In this document: in pieces, positions 1-9,028 of the stretch
Layout of the letters: each line of letters begins with the position of its first letter
Numbering within the stretch: the first letter of the stretch is position 1
Assembly: GCA_963619325.1 (NCBI GenBank)
Contig: CAVEVQ010000008.1
Location: 1 to 64,000 of the forward strand
From: UBA1181 sp963619325
Lineage (GTDB): Bacteria > Bacteroidota > Bacteroidia > Bacteroidales > Paludibacteraceae
Direction: 5' to 3'
DNA length: 64,000 nt
Notes under the pieces: generated by a model
What the model was told of the DNA's origin: nothing
Databases searched by the model: none
The model's input: the letters and a program-made list of their open reading frames with translations, nothing else
Program-made: the position numbers and the translations under genes

Positions 1-85
1 AATCAATCAATTTCCTTCAAAAATCTCTTCTTGCTGTCGGTCTCTCGGCTCCCCGCTCGACCGCTTCCCTTTCCGAAAGCGAGTG

Positions 86-117
86 CAAAGATAGGGCGGT
101 TTTTGGTAACCGCAAAA
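86..117 (-). promoter_or_regulatory. Outward-facing Bacteroidetes promoter at left edge
   Basis: On the minus strand TATCTTTG (complement of 86-93) lies 19 bases downstream of TTTTG (complement of 113-117), matching the TTTG/TAnnTTTG promoter of Bacteroidetes. It points toward base 1, so it probably drives a gene beyond the left edge. The rest of 1-199 shows no convincing gene. Confidence 0.5.
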
Positions 118-199
118 TATTTTTGGGAAAAATTCCACAAAAACAATCAAAAAGTTGTTAAACACCTCTGCCTCAACCCTCTTTCATCTTTAATTTCAA

Positions 200-889
200 T
201 TATATTTCCTCCACAATCTGCCCATCTGCCATTTTTAAAACCCTATCCGAAACATTCGCCATATCCATATCATGCGTCACCACGACCAACGTCTGATTGA
301 GTTCATCTCTCAATTTCAGAAACAATCTGTGCAACTCGGCTTTGTTCTTCGTGTCCAAACTGCCAGAAGGTTCATCGGCCAACAAAACATCTGGCTTATT
401 TACCAACGCCCGTGCCACTGCTATCCTCTGCCTCTCGCCTCCTGATAGTTCACTGGGTTTATGTTCCATTCGATCACTAAGTCCCAAAAAATCAATCAGC
501 TCCTGCGCAGACCTCTCTGCCTCCACTTTCGTCTTCTTGGCAATCAATGCCGGCATCATCACATTTTCCAATGCAGTAAACTCGGGCAACAACTGATGAA
601 ACTGAAAGACAAAACCAATATGACGGTTCCGAAATGCCGATACCTCCACCTCCTTCATGTCAAACACAGAAGAACCATGTAAATAAACCTTACCGACATC
701 TGGCTTATCTAACGTACCTATAATTTGTAACAACGTCGTCTTTCCGGCACCACTTTGACCTACAATGGAAACAAACTCACCTCTCGACACAGTCAAAGAC
801 ACATTCTTCAGAACATTCAACGAGCCAAACGACTTCGACAAACCCTCCACTTGAATCACCGTCTCCTTCCTACTTAACATCTCTTCCAT
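200..889 (-). CDS. lolD: LolD-like ABC transporter ATP-binding protein
   Basis: ATPase subunit of a LolCDE/MacB-type ABC transporter, 229 aa, the usual family length. Walker A GQSGAGKT is at residues 44-51, the signature LSGGE at 148-152 and Walker B LLADE near 169-173, with the D-loop SGSLDT following. LolD powers release of outer-membrane lipoproteins from the inner membrane; MacB/FtsE-like relatives share these motifs, and no LolC/E permease is beside it, so the exact substrate is inferred. It starts 4 bases after cdaA stops and is probably cotranscribed with folP and cdaA. Start ATG at 889. Confidence 0.82.
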   Translation of the reverse strand: MEEMLSRKETVIQVEGLSKSFGSLNVLKNVSLTVSRGEFVSIVGQSGAGKTTLLQIIGTLDKPDVGKVYLHGSSVFDMKEVEVSAFRNRHIGFVFQFHQLLPEFTALENVMMPALIAKKTKVEAERSAQELIDFLGLSDRMEHKPSELSGGERQRIAVARALVNKPDVLLADEPSGSLDTKNKAELHRLFLKLRDELNQTLVVVTHDMDMANVSDRVLKMADGQIVEEI

Positions 890-893
890 ATTT

Positions 894-1673
894 TTATTCT
901 CTACTTATAGTGTTGCCGGAAAGCGTCATTTCAAGCTCCTTCGGCGTTATGTTTACCATCAGATTACCTTTTCTCGCCACAGAAATATTCCCTGTCTCCT
1001 CCGAAACAATCACCACCAAGGCATCTGTTTTCTCAGAAATCCCCAACGCAGCCCTATGCCGTAATCCACATTCTTTCGGTATAGACACACTATGCGATAC
1101 TGGTAAAATACAACCCGCACTCGCAATCTTTCCACTATCGACAATCATCGCCCCATCATGTAGAGGTGAATTTTTAAAGAATATATTTTCTATCAACCGC
1201 GAACTAATTACAGCATCTATCTTCTCCCCAGTAACCTCAACACTCTTCAAATCATCTCCATGCTTCAAAACAATCAACGCACCTACTTTGCCCTTCGACA
1301 TGTTCTTACATGCAATCACTATCTGCATGGCTGTGCTCTCTTCCATCTTTGGCGTTTTATTATGGAAAAAACGCCCTATCGTCCTCAAAATAAAATTTTC
1401 GCGCGACCCCAACATCGACAGGAAACGACGTATCTCATCCTGAAATAACACAATCAAGGCAATCACCCCAACATTGACAATCTGATTCATCAAACTGCCC
1501 AACAACTGCATCTCCAAAACGAAATTGACCACCAACCACGCCACTACAAAAATCAAAATCCCAAAAAAGACCCTGTTAGCAGACGAATTCCGCAATATCC
1601 TGTGCGCCTTATAAAGCAGAATTGCCACCAATACAATATCTACTATATCCGTAAAACGAACTTCAAACCGCAT
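894..1673 (-). CDS. cdaA: Diadenylate cyclase CdaA
   Basis: Membrane-bound enzyme that condenses two ATP into cyclic di-AMP, 259 aa. Hydrophobic segments fill roughly residues 10-75 and anchor it in the inner membrane; the DAC (DisA_N) domain follows from about residue 95. The catalytic DGA motif is at 173-175 and the RHR motif at 205-207. CdaA in Firmicutes is partnered with CdaR and glmM; neither is here. Instead it sits between folP and lolD. All active-site motifs are intact. Confidence 0.92.
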   Translation of the reverse strand: MRFEVRFTDIVDIVLVAILLYKAHRILRNSSANRVFFGILIFVVAWLVVNFVLEMQLLGSLMNQIVNVGVIALIVLFQDEIRRFLSMLGSRENFILRTIGRFFHNKTPKMEESTAMQIVIACKNMSKGKVGALIVLKHGDDLKSVEVTGEKIDAVISSRLIENIFFKNSPLHDGAMIVDSGKIASAGCILPVSHSVSIPKECGLRHRAALGISEKTDALVVIVSEETGNISVARKGNLMVNITPKELEMTLSGNTISRE

Positions 1674-1723
1674 ACTTCACACTATATTTTCTTCACTCAT
1701 TATGACTTCTCACTTCTAAACCA

Positions 1724-2524
1724 TCAGCGACATAGATCTAATAGACGGATAGCCTCATAAGCCTCCCGACTATCATGAACTCGCAGGATGGACGCTCCTT
1801 GCTGCAATGCTATCACATTCAGAACGGTCGTACCATTCAAAGCTTTTTCGGGCGTACATTCTAACGTCTGCCACACCATCCGTTTACGAGAGAGTCCCGA
1901 TAGAATTGGCAAATGTAGGCTTTGCAACTCACCTTGCCGTGACAAAAGCTGAAAATTTTGATCCATCGTCTTTCCAAAACCATAGCCAGGGTCCAGAATA
2001 ACGTTTTTTACACCTTTAACTTGCAATATTCGCAATTTCCTCTCGAAAAATGACTTTACACACGCTACAACATCACCATAAACCTCTCCATAATGCATCA
2101 ATACATAGGGAACATTCAACTCTGCAACTACATCCAGCATTTTATCGTCGCGATCAAAAGCATACACATCATTAATAATGTCAACTCCATATTCCTGCAC
2201 AGCCTTTTTTGCCACCTCCCCACGAAACGTATCAACTGAAATTAGTATTTCAGGATATTTTTTCCGAACCGTCTCCAACGCTGGCAACAACCGATCTAAC
2301 TCCTCTCTTTCCGTCACCGCCATTGAGCCTGGTCTCGTTGAGCATGCCCCTATATCAATGATTGACGCACCATTATTGATATGCGCCGACACATTTTTTA
2401 TGACATCCACCTCAGATTCACAACGTGAACATGAGAAAAAAGAGTCTGGCGTTACGTTCACTATTCCCATCACAACCGGACTTTTACAACTATATCCGTT
2501 TGAATTACTGACATTTTTATCCAT
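1724..2524 (-). CDS. folP: Dihydropteroate synthase
   Basis: Folate biosynthesis enzyme joining p-aminobenzoate to dihydropterin pyrophosphate, cytosolic. About 266 aa from the ATG at 2524. Visible family motifs include GIVNVTPDSF near the N-terminus, DIGACSTRPG (pterin/phosphate loop), SVDTFRGEV, and DPGYGFGKT. The frame opens seven codons further up with a GTG at 2545, but the ATG start better fits family length. The product is a target of sulfonamides. It heads the folP-cdaA-lolD minus-strand group; folA, which acts later in the same pathway, is in this window at 44 kb. Confidence 0.93.
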   Translation of the reverse strand: MDKNVSNSNGYSCKSPVVMGIVNVTPDSFFSCSRCESEVDVIKNVSAHINNGASIIDIGACSTRPGSMAVTEREELDRLLPALETVRKKYPEILISVDTFRGEVAKKAVQEYGVDIINDVYAFDRDDKMLDVVAELNVPYVLMHYGEVYGDVVACVKSFFERKLRILQVKGVKNVILDPGYGFGKTMDQNFQLLSRQGELQSLHLPILSGLSRKRMVWQTLECTPEKALNGTTVLNVIALQQGASILRVHDSREAYEAIRLLDLCR

Positions 2525-2594
2525 TAGGCAAAAGATTTCTGACACTTTTGAAAAATGAAATATTAAAAAAAGTGAAAAATTTAAGAAGTAAATC

Positions 2595-2625
2595 TTTTTG
2601 CAAAGATAGAAAATATATATCTTTG
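2595..2625 (+). promoter_or_regulatory. Bacteroidetes promoter for gldJ
   Basis: TTTTTG at 2595-2600 and TATCTTTG at 2618-2625 with a 17-base spacer. Transcription would start near 2630, leaving an untranslated leader of about 165 bases before the gldJ ATG at 2795. The leader holds no recognisable riboswitch. Confidence 0.5.
2601..2608 (-). promoter_or_regulatory. -7 box for folP operon
   Basis: TATCTTTG on the minus strand, 77 bases upstream of the folP ATG. No good TTTG -33 element is visible at the usual distance. It lies inside the opposing gldJ promoter, so the two would compete. Confidence 0.4.
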
Positions 2626-2794
2626 CCCACTACTTGAACGTACTGAATTGAGGCAATAAACGAAACAATCGTCGTAACGAAGTCGAAAGCAGTTGATGAC
2701 AAGTTGAGATGAAAGGACGTTCAATGTGCATAGAGAGTGTGAAACAAAGTTGTAAAAGACAGAAAAATAAAACATTATCTTATACTAAAGTGCT

Positions 2795-4354
2795 ATGAGA
2801 CACATAGGTTTATTAAAAACAGCGTTGGCGTTGATGATTGCTGGAATCGCCTTGTCCTCTTGCGGGGAGAAGAAGCTGAAAGATTCGACGTCATCAAACA
2901 TCACCGGTTGGAAGTATAATGACAAAGAAAACGGTGGGTTCCAAGTAACTAATGATTACGAGCAAGAAACCCCTCCGGGAATGGTTTTCGTAGAGGGAGG
3001 TACATTCACTCAGGGTCGTGTTATCGAAGACGTCATCGGAGACTGGAACAATATTCCGAGAAGAGTAACGGTCGCTTCATTCTATATGGACCAATACGAA
3101 GTAAGCAATGTAAACTGGCGTGAATATTTGCATTGGATGGGAAATGTATTCCACAATACTCCTGAAATCGTTCAAGCAGCTTACCCAGACACTTTGGTTT
3201 GGCGTGAAGAATTGGCTTATAACGAGCCTTATTTGGATTTCTATTTCACGCACGTCGCATATAACTGGTATCCAGTGGTAGGCGTTTCTTGGGAACAATG
3301 TGTTAATTTCGCTGAATGGCGTACTGACCGTGTAAACGAGATGAGAATGGCCGAAGCAGGTGTCATCCAATACACAGATTTCCAAGCATTAAAAGGAAAC
3401 ACTGATGCTAACGACATCGCCCAAAATCAAGTTTTCAACACAAACAAATACCTTTGGAAATCAGACTATAAGCCAACAGAAGGCAAAAAGCCTGTGACTG
3501 ACGTGTATGGAAACGCAAGACGTGTGAACATGTCTGATGGTATTTTGATGCCGAAGTTCCGTCTTCCAACGGAGGCAGAGTGGGAATATGCAGCATACGG
3601 AACGAAGTCTATTGAAGGAGAAGAGAACTACGAGGAGAAGAAAATCTATCCTTGGTACGGACACCAAATGCGTAACCCATCTAAAAAAGTCAAAGGAGAA
3701 ATGTATGCCAACTTCGTTCGTGGACGTGGTGATATGATGGGTATGGGAGGTAAGTTGAATGACCACTCAACAATCACTTCTCCTGTAGACGCTTTCTGGC
3801 CAAACGAGTTCGGTTTGTATTGTATGGCAGGTAATGTTAACGAGTGGGTTTTGGATGTTTACCGTGTATTGTCAAGCGATGATGTTCAAGAATACAACCC
3901 ATTCCGTGGAAACGAGTACAAGAATCCTATAATGGAAGAGAGCACAGTTGACGGGCAGAACGTTCGTGTTCCTAAAATTGACAGCCTTGGTCGTGTAGTA
4001 TTCGACTACCCTGTATCTAAAGATACTGAGTTGGAGAAGTATGCTAAATTGGATGTTCGTAACTACCGAGATGGAGATCCTCAATCTGCTTTAGACCGCT
4101 CACAATGGAAAGTGGTTTCAGACCCAGACATTGCAACGAAAAAGTTATACGATCCAGACAGCGACGCGGAGGGTATGTTGACATCTAAAGTTTCTAACAC
4201 AACTCGTGTCTACAAAGGTGGAGGTTGGAAAGACCGCGCTTACTGGTTGAACCCAGGACAGAGACGCTACTTAGAGCAAACAGAGTCAAGAAGTGACATC
4301 GGATTCCGTTGCGCTATGAGTAAGGTAGGTGCTGAAGATGGCGAAATAAGATAA
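2795..4354 (+). CDS. gldJ: GldJ-like T9SS/gliding lipoprotein (FGE-sulfatase fold)
   Basis: 519 aa lipoprotein: hydrophobic signal then lipobox ending at Cys23 (LSSC). From about residue 58 it carries the formylglycine-generating-enzyme-like (SUMF1) fold, seen in GMVFVEGGTF, RLPTEAEWEYAA, AGNVNEWVLDVYR and a terminal GFRCA. This fold without enzymatic function typifies GldJ and GldK/PorK of the type IX secretion system. The long insertions and the segment after NEWVLDVYR favour GldJ, with GldK/PorK as the alternative. The GH9 protein at 30.5 kb carries a T9SS tail and would be a client of this machinery. A strong terminator follows, so it is probably monocistronic. Confidence 0.75.
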   Translation: MRHIGLLKTALALMIAGIALSSCGEKKLKDSTSSNITGWKYNDKENGGFQVTNDYEQETPPGMVFVEGGTFTQGRVIEDVIGDWNNIPRRVTVASFYMDQYEVSNVNWREYLHWMGNVFHNTPEIVQAAYPDTLVWREELAYNEPYLDFYFTHVAYNWYPVVGVSWEQCVNFAEWRTDRVNEMRMAEAGVIQYTDFQALKGNTDANDIAQNQVFNTNKYLWKSDYKPTEGKKPVTDVYGNARRVNMSDGILMPKFRLPTEAEWEYAAYGTKSIEGEENYEEKKIYPWYGHQMRNPSKKVKGEMYANFVRGRGDMMGMGGKLNDHSTITSPVDAFWPNEFGLYCMAGNVNEWVLDVYRVLSSDDVQEYNPFRGNEYKNPIMEESTVDGQNVRVPKIDSLGRVVFDYPVSKDTELEKYAKLDVRNYRDGDPQSALDRSQWKVVSDPDIATKKLYDPDSDAEGMLTSKVSNTTRVYKGGGWKDRAYWLNPGQRRYLEQTESRSDIGFRCAMSKVGAEDGEIR

Positions 4355-4369
4355 TGTGATGCCTATAGG

Positions 4370-4409
4370 AAAAAAGAGAAGCCCCTTCAACAAGGGGCTT
4401 CTCTTTTTT
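4370..4409 (+). terminator. Intrinsic terminator after gldJ
   Basis: Perfect 18-bp inverted repeat with a 4-base loop, GC-rich core GAAGCCCCTT and a T6 tail; could work in both directions. Confidence 0.9.
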
Positions 4410-4460
4410 CCCATTCTCACAAAATGTTTTTAAATTCGCAACAGTTAATCATAAACAAAT

Positions 4461-5747
4461 ATGGATAGCATCATCGAGTTAGATCGCCTATACGACCTTT
4501 TTTCCAAACATTCCACAATAACTACCGACAGTCGTAATTGCCCTACCAATTCTATATTCTTTGCACTTAGAGGAGAAAAATTCAACGGCAACCTCTTCGC
4601 TAAGGAGACTATAAAAAAGGGATGCACCTACGCCATCGTTGACGAGTCTGGAATAGCAGACGGCAAAAGTATATTCTATGTAGAAGACACTCTGAAAACG
4701 CTACAGCTGTTGGCTCGCAAACATAGAGAGACCCTACGACCCCCCATTATCGCAGTTACAGGAACAAATGGGAAAACGACGACAAAAGAGCTCACTGCTG
4801 CCGTCTTAAAACAAAGATTCAATCTTCTCTACACACAAGGCAACCTAAATAACCATATCGGTGTACCATTGACGCTTCTTCAACTAAAAGAAGAACATCA
4901 AATGGCCATCATTGAAATGGGAGCTAACCACCCAGGCGAAATCAAAACACTCGTTGACATTGCAAAACCAGATTTCGGCATCATCACAAACGTTGGGAAA
5001 GCACATATCGCTGGATTTGGGTCTTTCGAAGGTGTCATCCACACTAAGTGTGAACTCTATGATTTTTTGAAAGATCATAACGGAGTAGCATTTGTCAACC
5101 AAGCCAACGAGATTCTGTCTCGCGAGGCAGTCAACCGGTCTCTCAACACAATTTCATACGGACAAGGCACGTCAAACACAGCTGAAATCATCTCTTCCGA
5201 CCCTTATTTAGTCATCCGTTGGAGGGAACACAAGATTCACACCCAACTCATCGGACGATACAACTTTGAGAATGTACTCGCCGCCATCACGATAGGATTG
5301 AATTTTAATGTTGACGAAGACTCCATTGTGTCGGCACTCGAATCGTATGCTCCAACAAACAACCGATCTCAATTCAAAAAAACAGAGAGAAACGAGCTCA
5401 TCATAGACGCCTACAACGCCAATCCGACAAGTATGAAAGCTTCTCTTGATAATTTTCTTCAAATTCACCACGGAAACAAGGCTGTCATCTTGGGCGATAT
5501 GAAAGAGTTAGGCACAGAAAGCGAATCAGAACACCAAAAGATTGCAAATAAATTAGACACATCAGACATTGACGATGTTTTCCTTGTCGGAGAAAATTTT
5601 GCAAAAACCAACTGCTCAAAGGCGAAGAAATTTGACAATATAGCATTGCTCAATCAATATTTAGAACAATCGCCCCTAACGGACAAAATAATCCTCATCA
5701 AAGGATCTAACAGTATGAAGTTAGTAGATTGTCTTCCTTTTGTTTAA
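4461..5747 (+). CDS. murF: UDP-N-acetylmuramoyl-tripeptide--D-Ala-D-Ala ligase
   Basis: Cytosolic peptidoglycan enzyme adding D-Ala-D-Ala to UDP-MurNAc-tripeptide, 428 aa (normal for MurF). The Mur-ligase P-loop GTNGKTTT is at residues 101-108; TDSRNCPTNSIFFAL near residue 22 is the MurF UDP-substrate domain; IDAYNANPTSM is the C-terminal-domain hallmark that distinguishes MurF from MurE. A possible -7 box TAAATTCG lies at 4431-4438. It heads a plus-strand group of four genes. Confidence 0.95.
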   Translation: MDSIIELDRLYDLFSKHSTITTDSRNCPTNSIFFALRGEKFNGNLFAKETIKKGCTYAIVDESGIADGKSIFYVEDTLKTLQLLARKHRETLRPPIIAVTGTNGKTTTKELTAAVLKQRFNLLYTQGNLNNHIGVPLTLLQLKEEHQMAIIEMGANHPGEIKTLVDIAKPDFGIITNVGKAHIAGFGSFEGVIHTKCELYDFLKDHNGVAFVNQANEILSREAVNRSLNTISYGQGTSNTAEIISSDPYLVIRWREHKIHTQLIGRYNFENVLAAITIGLNFNVDEDSIVSALESYAPTNNRSQFKKTERNELIIDAYNANPTSMKASLDNFLQIHHGNKAVILGDMKELGTESESEHQKIANKLDTSDIDDVFLVGENFAKTNCSKAKKFDNIALLNQYLEQSPLTDKIILIKGSNSMKLVDCLPFV

Positions 5748-5777
5748 TTTTAGAAGAAACCTTCAAAGCAAAAAATT

Positions 5778-6257
5778 ATGCGTACGATCATTCTTCTTGT
5801 CATATTTTTATCCATTCTCGTAGGCTACCTCGTCTATGTCAACACCCGGAGGAAAAAGTCGTCTCAACCAGAGAATACAATAATAGAGGCAAAAACGCAA
5901 GCCGAACGGAATCCTAAAACGTATGCCACGAAAGAGGAAGCTGAGGCTGCTCGTCAAAACGCTATCGCGAAAGGGGAGTGTTGCGGACAACATGTTGTAT
6001 GTGAGCGAGATACATTGATTAACACACAGATAAAAGCAGAATACTACGACGACGAAGAATTGGATCGTTTCATACATAGAGAGCCATCGTCTTACACCGA
6101 CGAAGAAATCAGTGAATTTGAGGAAGTCTTTTCAACCCTCAAAGAGTATGACGTGAATGGTTGGCTAAAAAGTTTGCAAATCAGGGGAATAACACTGCCA
6201 GACACGATACGCGACGAAGCAATTCTGATACTTCAAGAGCGTCGTTTCAACCAATAA
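5778..6257 (+). CDS. Small membrane-anchored protein with Cys/His cluster
   Basis: 159 aa protein of unknown function. Residues 3-21 form one hydrophobic segment, followed by a Lys/Arg stretch, so the soluble part likely faces the cytoplasm if it inserts N-out. The middle holds a compact CCGQHVVC cluster that could bind a metal; the rest is acidic and helical (YYDDEELDRF near residue 90). It resembles short conserved Bacteroidales proteins found beside cell-wall genes. It is 30 bases after murF and 10 before the next gene, suggesting cotranscription. Confidence 0.7.
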   Translation: MRTIILLVIFLSILVGYLVYVNTRRKKSSQPENTIIEAKTQAERNPKTYATKEEAEAARQNAIAKGECCGQHVVCERDTLINTQIKAEYYDDEELDRFIHREPSSYTDEEISEFEEVFSTLKEYDVNGWLKSLQIRGITLPDTIRDEAILILQERRFNQ

Positions 6258-6267
6258 AAGACACAAC

Positions 6268-8112
6268 ATGGCAAATTCCGTGGCACTAAAAGAGAAAGCG
6301 ATATTCATCGTGGCGTACTATGCCTTTTGGGTACTCACCTTCATCGTGCAAAAACCGATCTTTTGGATTTTTCAACACTCTGCATCCGCAAAAGAAACTA
6401 TTTCGGAACTATTAGCCACGATTCCCCATGGTTTCACAATGGATCTCTCCACAGCAGGCTATTTCACCGCCATTCCCCTACTTCTTCTTATTGTGGCCTG
6501 CTTCCTTCCGAGAATTCAGTGGATAAGACGCACGGTCAACATCTACACCTACGTCTTCCTCGCTCTGTTGTCCATTTTATTCATCGCAGATCTATTCCTT
6601 TACCAATATTGGGGATTCCGAATTGACTCAACCCCACTTTTCTACCTGAAAACCCCAAAAGACGCTATGGCAAGTGCCACATTCGGAGAATGTATTGCCG
6701 CATTCATCCTCGTCATCCTCTACTTCTACGCATGTTATCGGTTCTATCAATTCTTATTCAATAAGATAAAGTTGTCTGATGGTCAAAACTTTATCTGCTC
6801 AATACCATTATTGATTTTAGCCGGATTACTCTTCATCGCCATTCGAGGAGGTATCAGTGTTTCCACAATGAACGTCGGACACGCTTATTTCAGCCAGTCG
6901 ACATTTGTCAATCATGCAGCCATCAACCCCACATGGAATTTCATCAATTCACTCACACACGAATCCGATTTCAAATCACAATATCGCTTCATGGATGATG
7001 AGAAAGCGACAAATCTTGTTAGAACGCTTAATCACACGGAGATAGAAGAAGCGCACCACCAAATTATCAATACAGAACGACCTAACGTCGTTCTTATTGT
7101 AATGGAAGGCATCGGTTCAAACGTCATTGAGACATTAGGAGGCGTGCCTGGAGTCGCACCCAATTTGAGCAGATACACGAAAGAAGGAATAGTCTTCACC
7201 AATTTCTTCGCAAGTAGCTTCCGCACAGATAGAGGATTAGTAGCTATCCTCAGTGGCTACCCTGCTCAACCCACCACCTCACTGATGAAATACCCGAACA
7301 AAACGCAGAACACGCCGATTATTACACAGAAATTCCGCGATGCAGGATATCGCACCGCCTTCTACTACGGAGGAGACGACAATTTCACCAATCTTCACTC
7401 TTTCCTCGTCACAGCAGGCTATCAAACTATAGTCAACGAGCATGATTTCAGTAACACCGATATGTCGGCAAAATGGGGCGCATACGATCATGTGTTGCTT
7501 CAACGCGTGAAAGAAGACCTTCAGGAAGACTTATCTCCAGAGAGACAGCCTTTTTTCAAAACCATTCTGACACTCAATAGCCACGAACCATTTGATGTTC
7601 CTTCTCATACCCACGAGCACCCTTACCTCAACTCTGTGCACTACGCAGACAGCTGCATCGGCGATTTTATCGAACATTATAAGAAATTGGAACTTTGGGA
7701 AAAATCCGTTATTATTCTCCTACCAGACCACGCCTACCGTTACCCAGAGGATGTGACAAATGCAGAACCCTACCGTTACCGCATTCCGTTGATTTGGCTC
7801 GGAGGCGCAGTAGACACGACACAAATGAAGACCTATTCAAAAACCTGCGGTCAGATTGACCTTGCCACAACGCTTCTGAACCAGCTGAAGTTAGACAGCG
7901 AGCCATTCGTCTTCAGCCACGACATCTTAGATGATAGTTATCCTAACTACGCATACTTCTCTTATAACAACGGCTTCGGACTGATAACGCTGCAAGACAC
8001 AGCACTTTACGATTGCGATGGCAACCACACCATTCGAGCTACTAAAGAGGAAACAGTAGACTACGGCAAAGCATATCTACAAAAACTATACGATGATTTG
8101 TCTAACAGATAA
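6268..8112 (+). CDS. LtaS-type phosphotransferase/sulfatase-fold membrane protein
   Basis: 614 aa inner-membrane protein with about five transmembrane segments in residues 1-195 and an extracytoplasmic alkaline-phosphatase/sulfatase domain from about 270. Predicted metal ligand Glu280 (VVLIVMEG) and nucleophile Thr320 (SFRTDRG) align with LtaS-family enzymes; LPDHAYR near residue 490 supplies a further Asp/His pair. Gram-negative members transfer phosphoglycerol or phosphoethanolamine to periplasmic glycans or lipids; the substrate here is not determinable. Sits directly behind the murF group, fitting an envelope role. Confidence 0.85.
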   Translation: MANSVALKEKAIFIVAYYAFWVLTFIVQKPIFWIFQHSASAKETISELLATIPHGFTMDLSTAGYFTAIPLLLLIVACFLPRIQWIRRTVNIYTYVFLALLSILFIADLFLYQYWGFRIDSTPLFYLKTPKDAMASATFGECIAAFILVILYFYACYRFYQFLFNKIKLSDGQNFICSIPLLILAGLLFIAIRGGISVSTMNVGHAYFSQSTFVNHAAINPTWNFINSLTHESDFKSQYRFMDDEKATNLVRTLNHTEIEEAHHQIINTERPNVVLIVMEGIGSNVIETLGGVPGVAPNLSRYTKEGIVFTNFFASSFRTDRGLVAILSGYPAQPTTSLMKYPNKTQNTPIITQKFRDAGYRTAFYYGGDDNFTNLHSFLVTAGYQTIVNEHDFSNTDMSAKWGAYDHVLLQRVKEDLQEDLSPERQPFFKTILTLNSHEPFDVPSHTHEHPYLNSVHYADSCIGDFIEHYKKLELWEKSVIILLPDHAYRYPEDVTNAEPYRYRIPLIWLGGAVDTTQMKTYSKTCGQIDLATTLLNQLKLDSEPFVFSHDILDDSYPNYAYFSYNNGFGLITLQDTALYDCDGNHTIRATKEETVDYGKAYLQKLYDDLSNR

Positions 8113-8126
8113 AAGTAATATTCACT

Positions 8127-8903
8127 ATGTCCGCACATCTTTACGACAGTATTCTTATCGGTCCCATTCACAGTCGCCGTTTAGGCACCTCTTTGGGAAT
8201 CAACCTATTACCCCTCACCACTAAATTCTGTACATTTGAGTGCATTTACTGCGAATGTGGAGATACCCCTCGTGGCGCAGTCGGCAGATTTGAAGAAACA
8301 GAAGAGGTCATAAACCTTCTTGAGAAAAAACTCATTGAGCTGAAATCCTCAAACTCGTCTTTAGACAGCATCACCTTTTCCGGCAATGGAGAACCCACAA
8401 TGCACCCCGACTTTTTAAACATCATCAATGAGGTAGTCCGTCTGAGAGATCTATATTATCCACAATGTAAAATCAGCGTACTTTCAAACGCCACGCAACT
8501 ACATCTGCCTAATGTCGTGAAAGCATTGAGGAAAATAGACAATAGGATACTAAAAGTTGACGGAGGACAGAACGAGACCATCAACAGAATTGACCAACCC
8601 ATTCCAACCCACTACAGTTTAGAGTCTTTGACAGAACAGTTGCTACAATTTGACGGCGATTTCATCATGCAAACGATTTTCCTTCGCGGAAGCGTTGACG
8701 GAAAAATCATTGACAACACCCTGCCAAACGAGCTTGAGGCGTGGTATAAGATAGTCGAAAAGACACACCCTAAACAGATTATGGTCTACACGATTGACCG
8801 TGAGACCCCTGTCCAAACACTTGAGAAAGTAAGCAAAACAGAGATGGAGCGAATCGTTGAACCACTCCGACAAAAAGGCTACGATGTGATGGTGGCAGGA
8901 TAA
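8127..8903 (+). CDS. Radical SAM protein
   Basis: 258 aa radical SAM enzyme. The 4Fe-4S cysteines are Cys35, Cys39 and Cys42 (CTFECIYC), with a TFSGNGEPT motif near residue 90 that binds SAM. The N-terminal SILIGPIHSRRLG segment is typical of the COG0731-type group (wybutosine-synthesis-like fold) common in anaerobes; no SPASM extension is present. The substrate is unknown. It lies 14 bases after the LtaS-like gene and is the last gene of the murF group. Confidence 0.8.
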   Translation: MSAHLYDSILIGPIHSRRLGTSLGINLLPLTTKFCTFECIYCECGDTPRGAVGRFEETEEVINLLEKKLIELKSSNSSLDSITFSGNGEPTMHPDFLNIINEVVRLRDLYYPQCKISVLSNATQLHLPNVVKALRKIDNRILKVDGGQNETINRIDQPIPTHYSLESLTEQLLQFDGDFIMQTIFLRGSVDGKIIDNTLPNELEAWYKIVEKTHPKQIMVYTIDRETPVQTLEKVSKTEMERIVEPLRQKGYDVMVAG

Positions 8904-8945
8904 GACGGGAACGACTATGTTTCACAACACAAAAAGCCATTTAAA

Positions 8946-8979
8946 TTTGTTGTCAGAACATATAAAAAGTGTAATTTCG
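8946..8979 (+). promoter_or_regulatory. Probable promoter for AspT-type transporter
   Basis: TTTG at 8946-8949 and TAATTTCG at 8972-8979, spacer 22 bases, 50 bases ahead of the ATG at 9029. Confidence 0.4.
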
Positions 8980-9028
8980 CACCATAAAAATAAAAATGTA
9001 AAAGATTGACATATTAACAGAGAGTTCT

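Noticed and set aside
31..300. 89-codon frame at the left edge
   Set aside because: Runs through the outward promoter and into the 3' end of lolD on the other strand; low-complexity product.
910..1443. 177-codon plus-strand frame
   Set aside because: Antisense to cdaA, whose active-site motifs prove the minus-strand frame.
2517..2775. Two short minus-strand frames upstream of folP
   Set aside because: They cover the divergent folP/gldJ promoter region and their products are Phe/Ser-rich without family resemblance.
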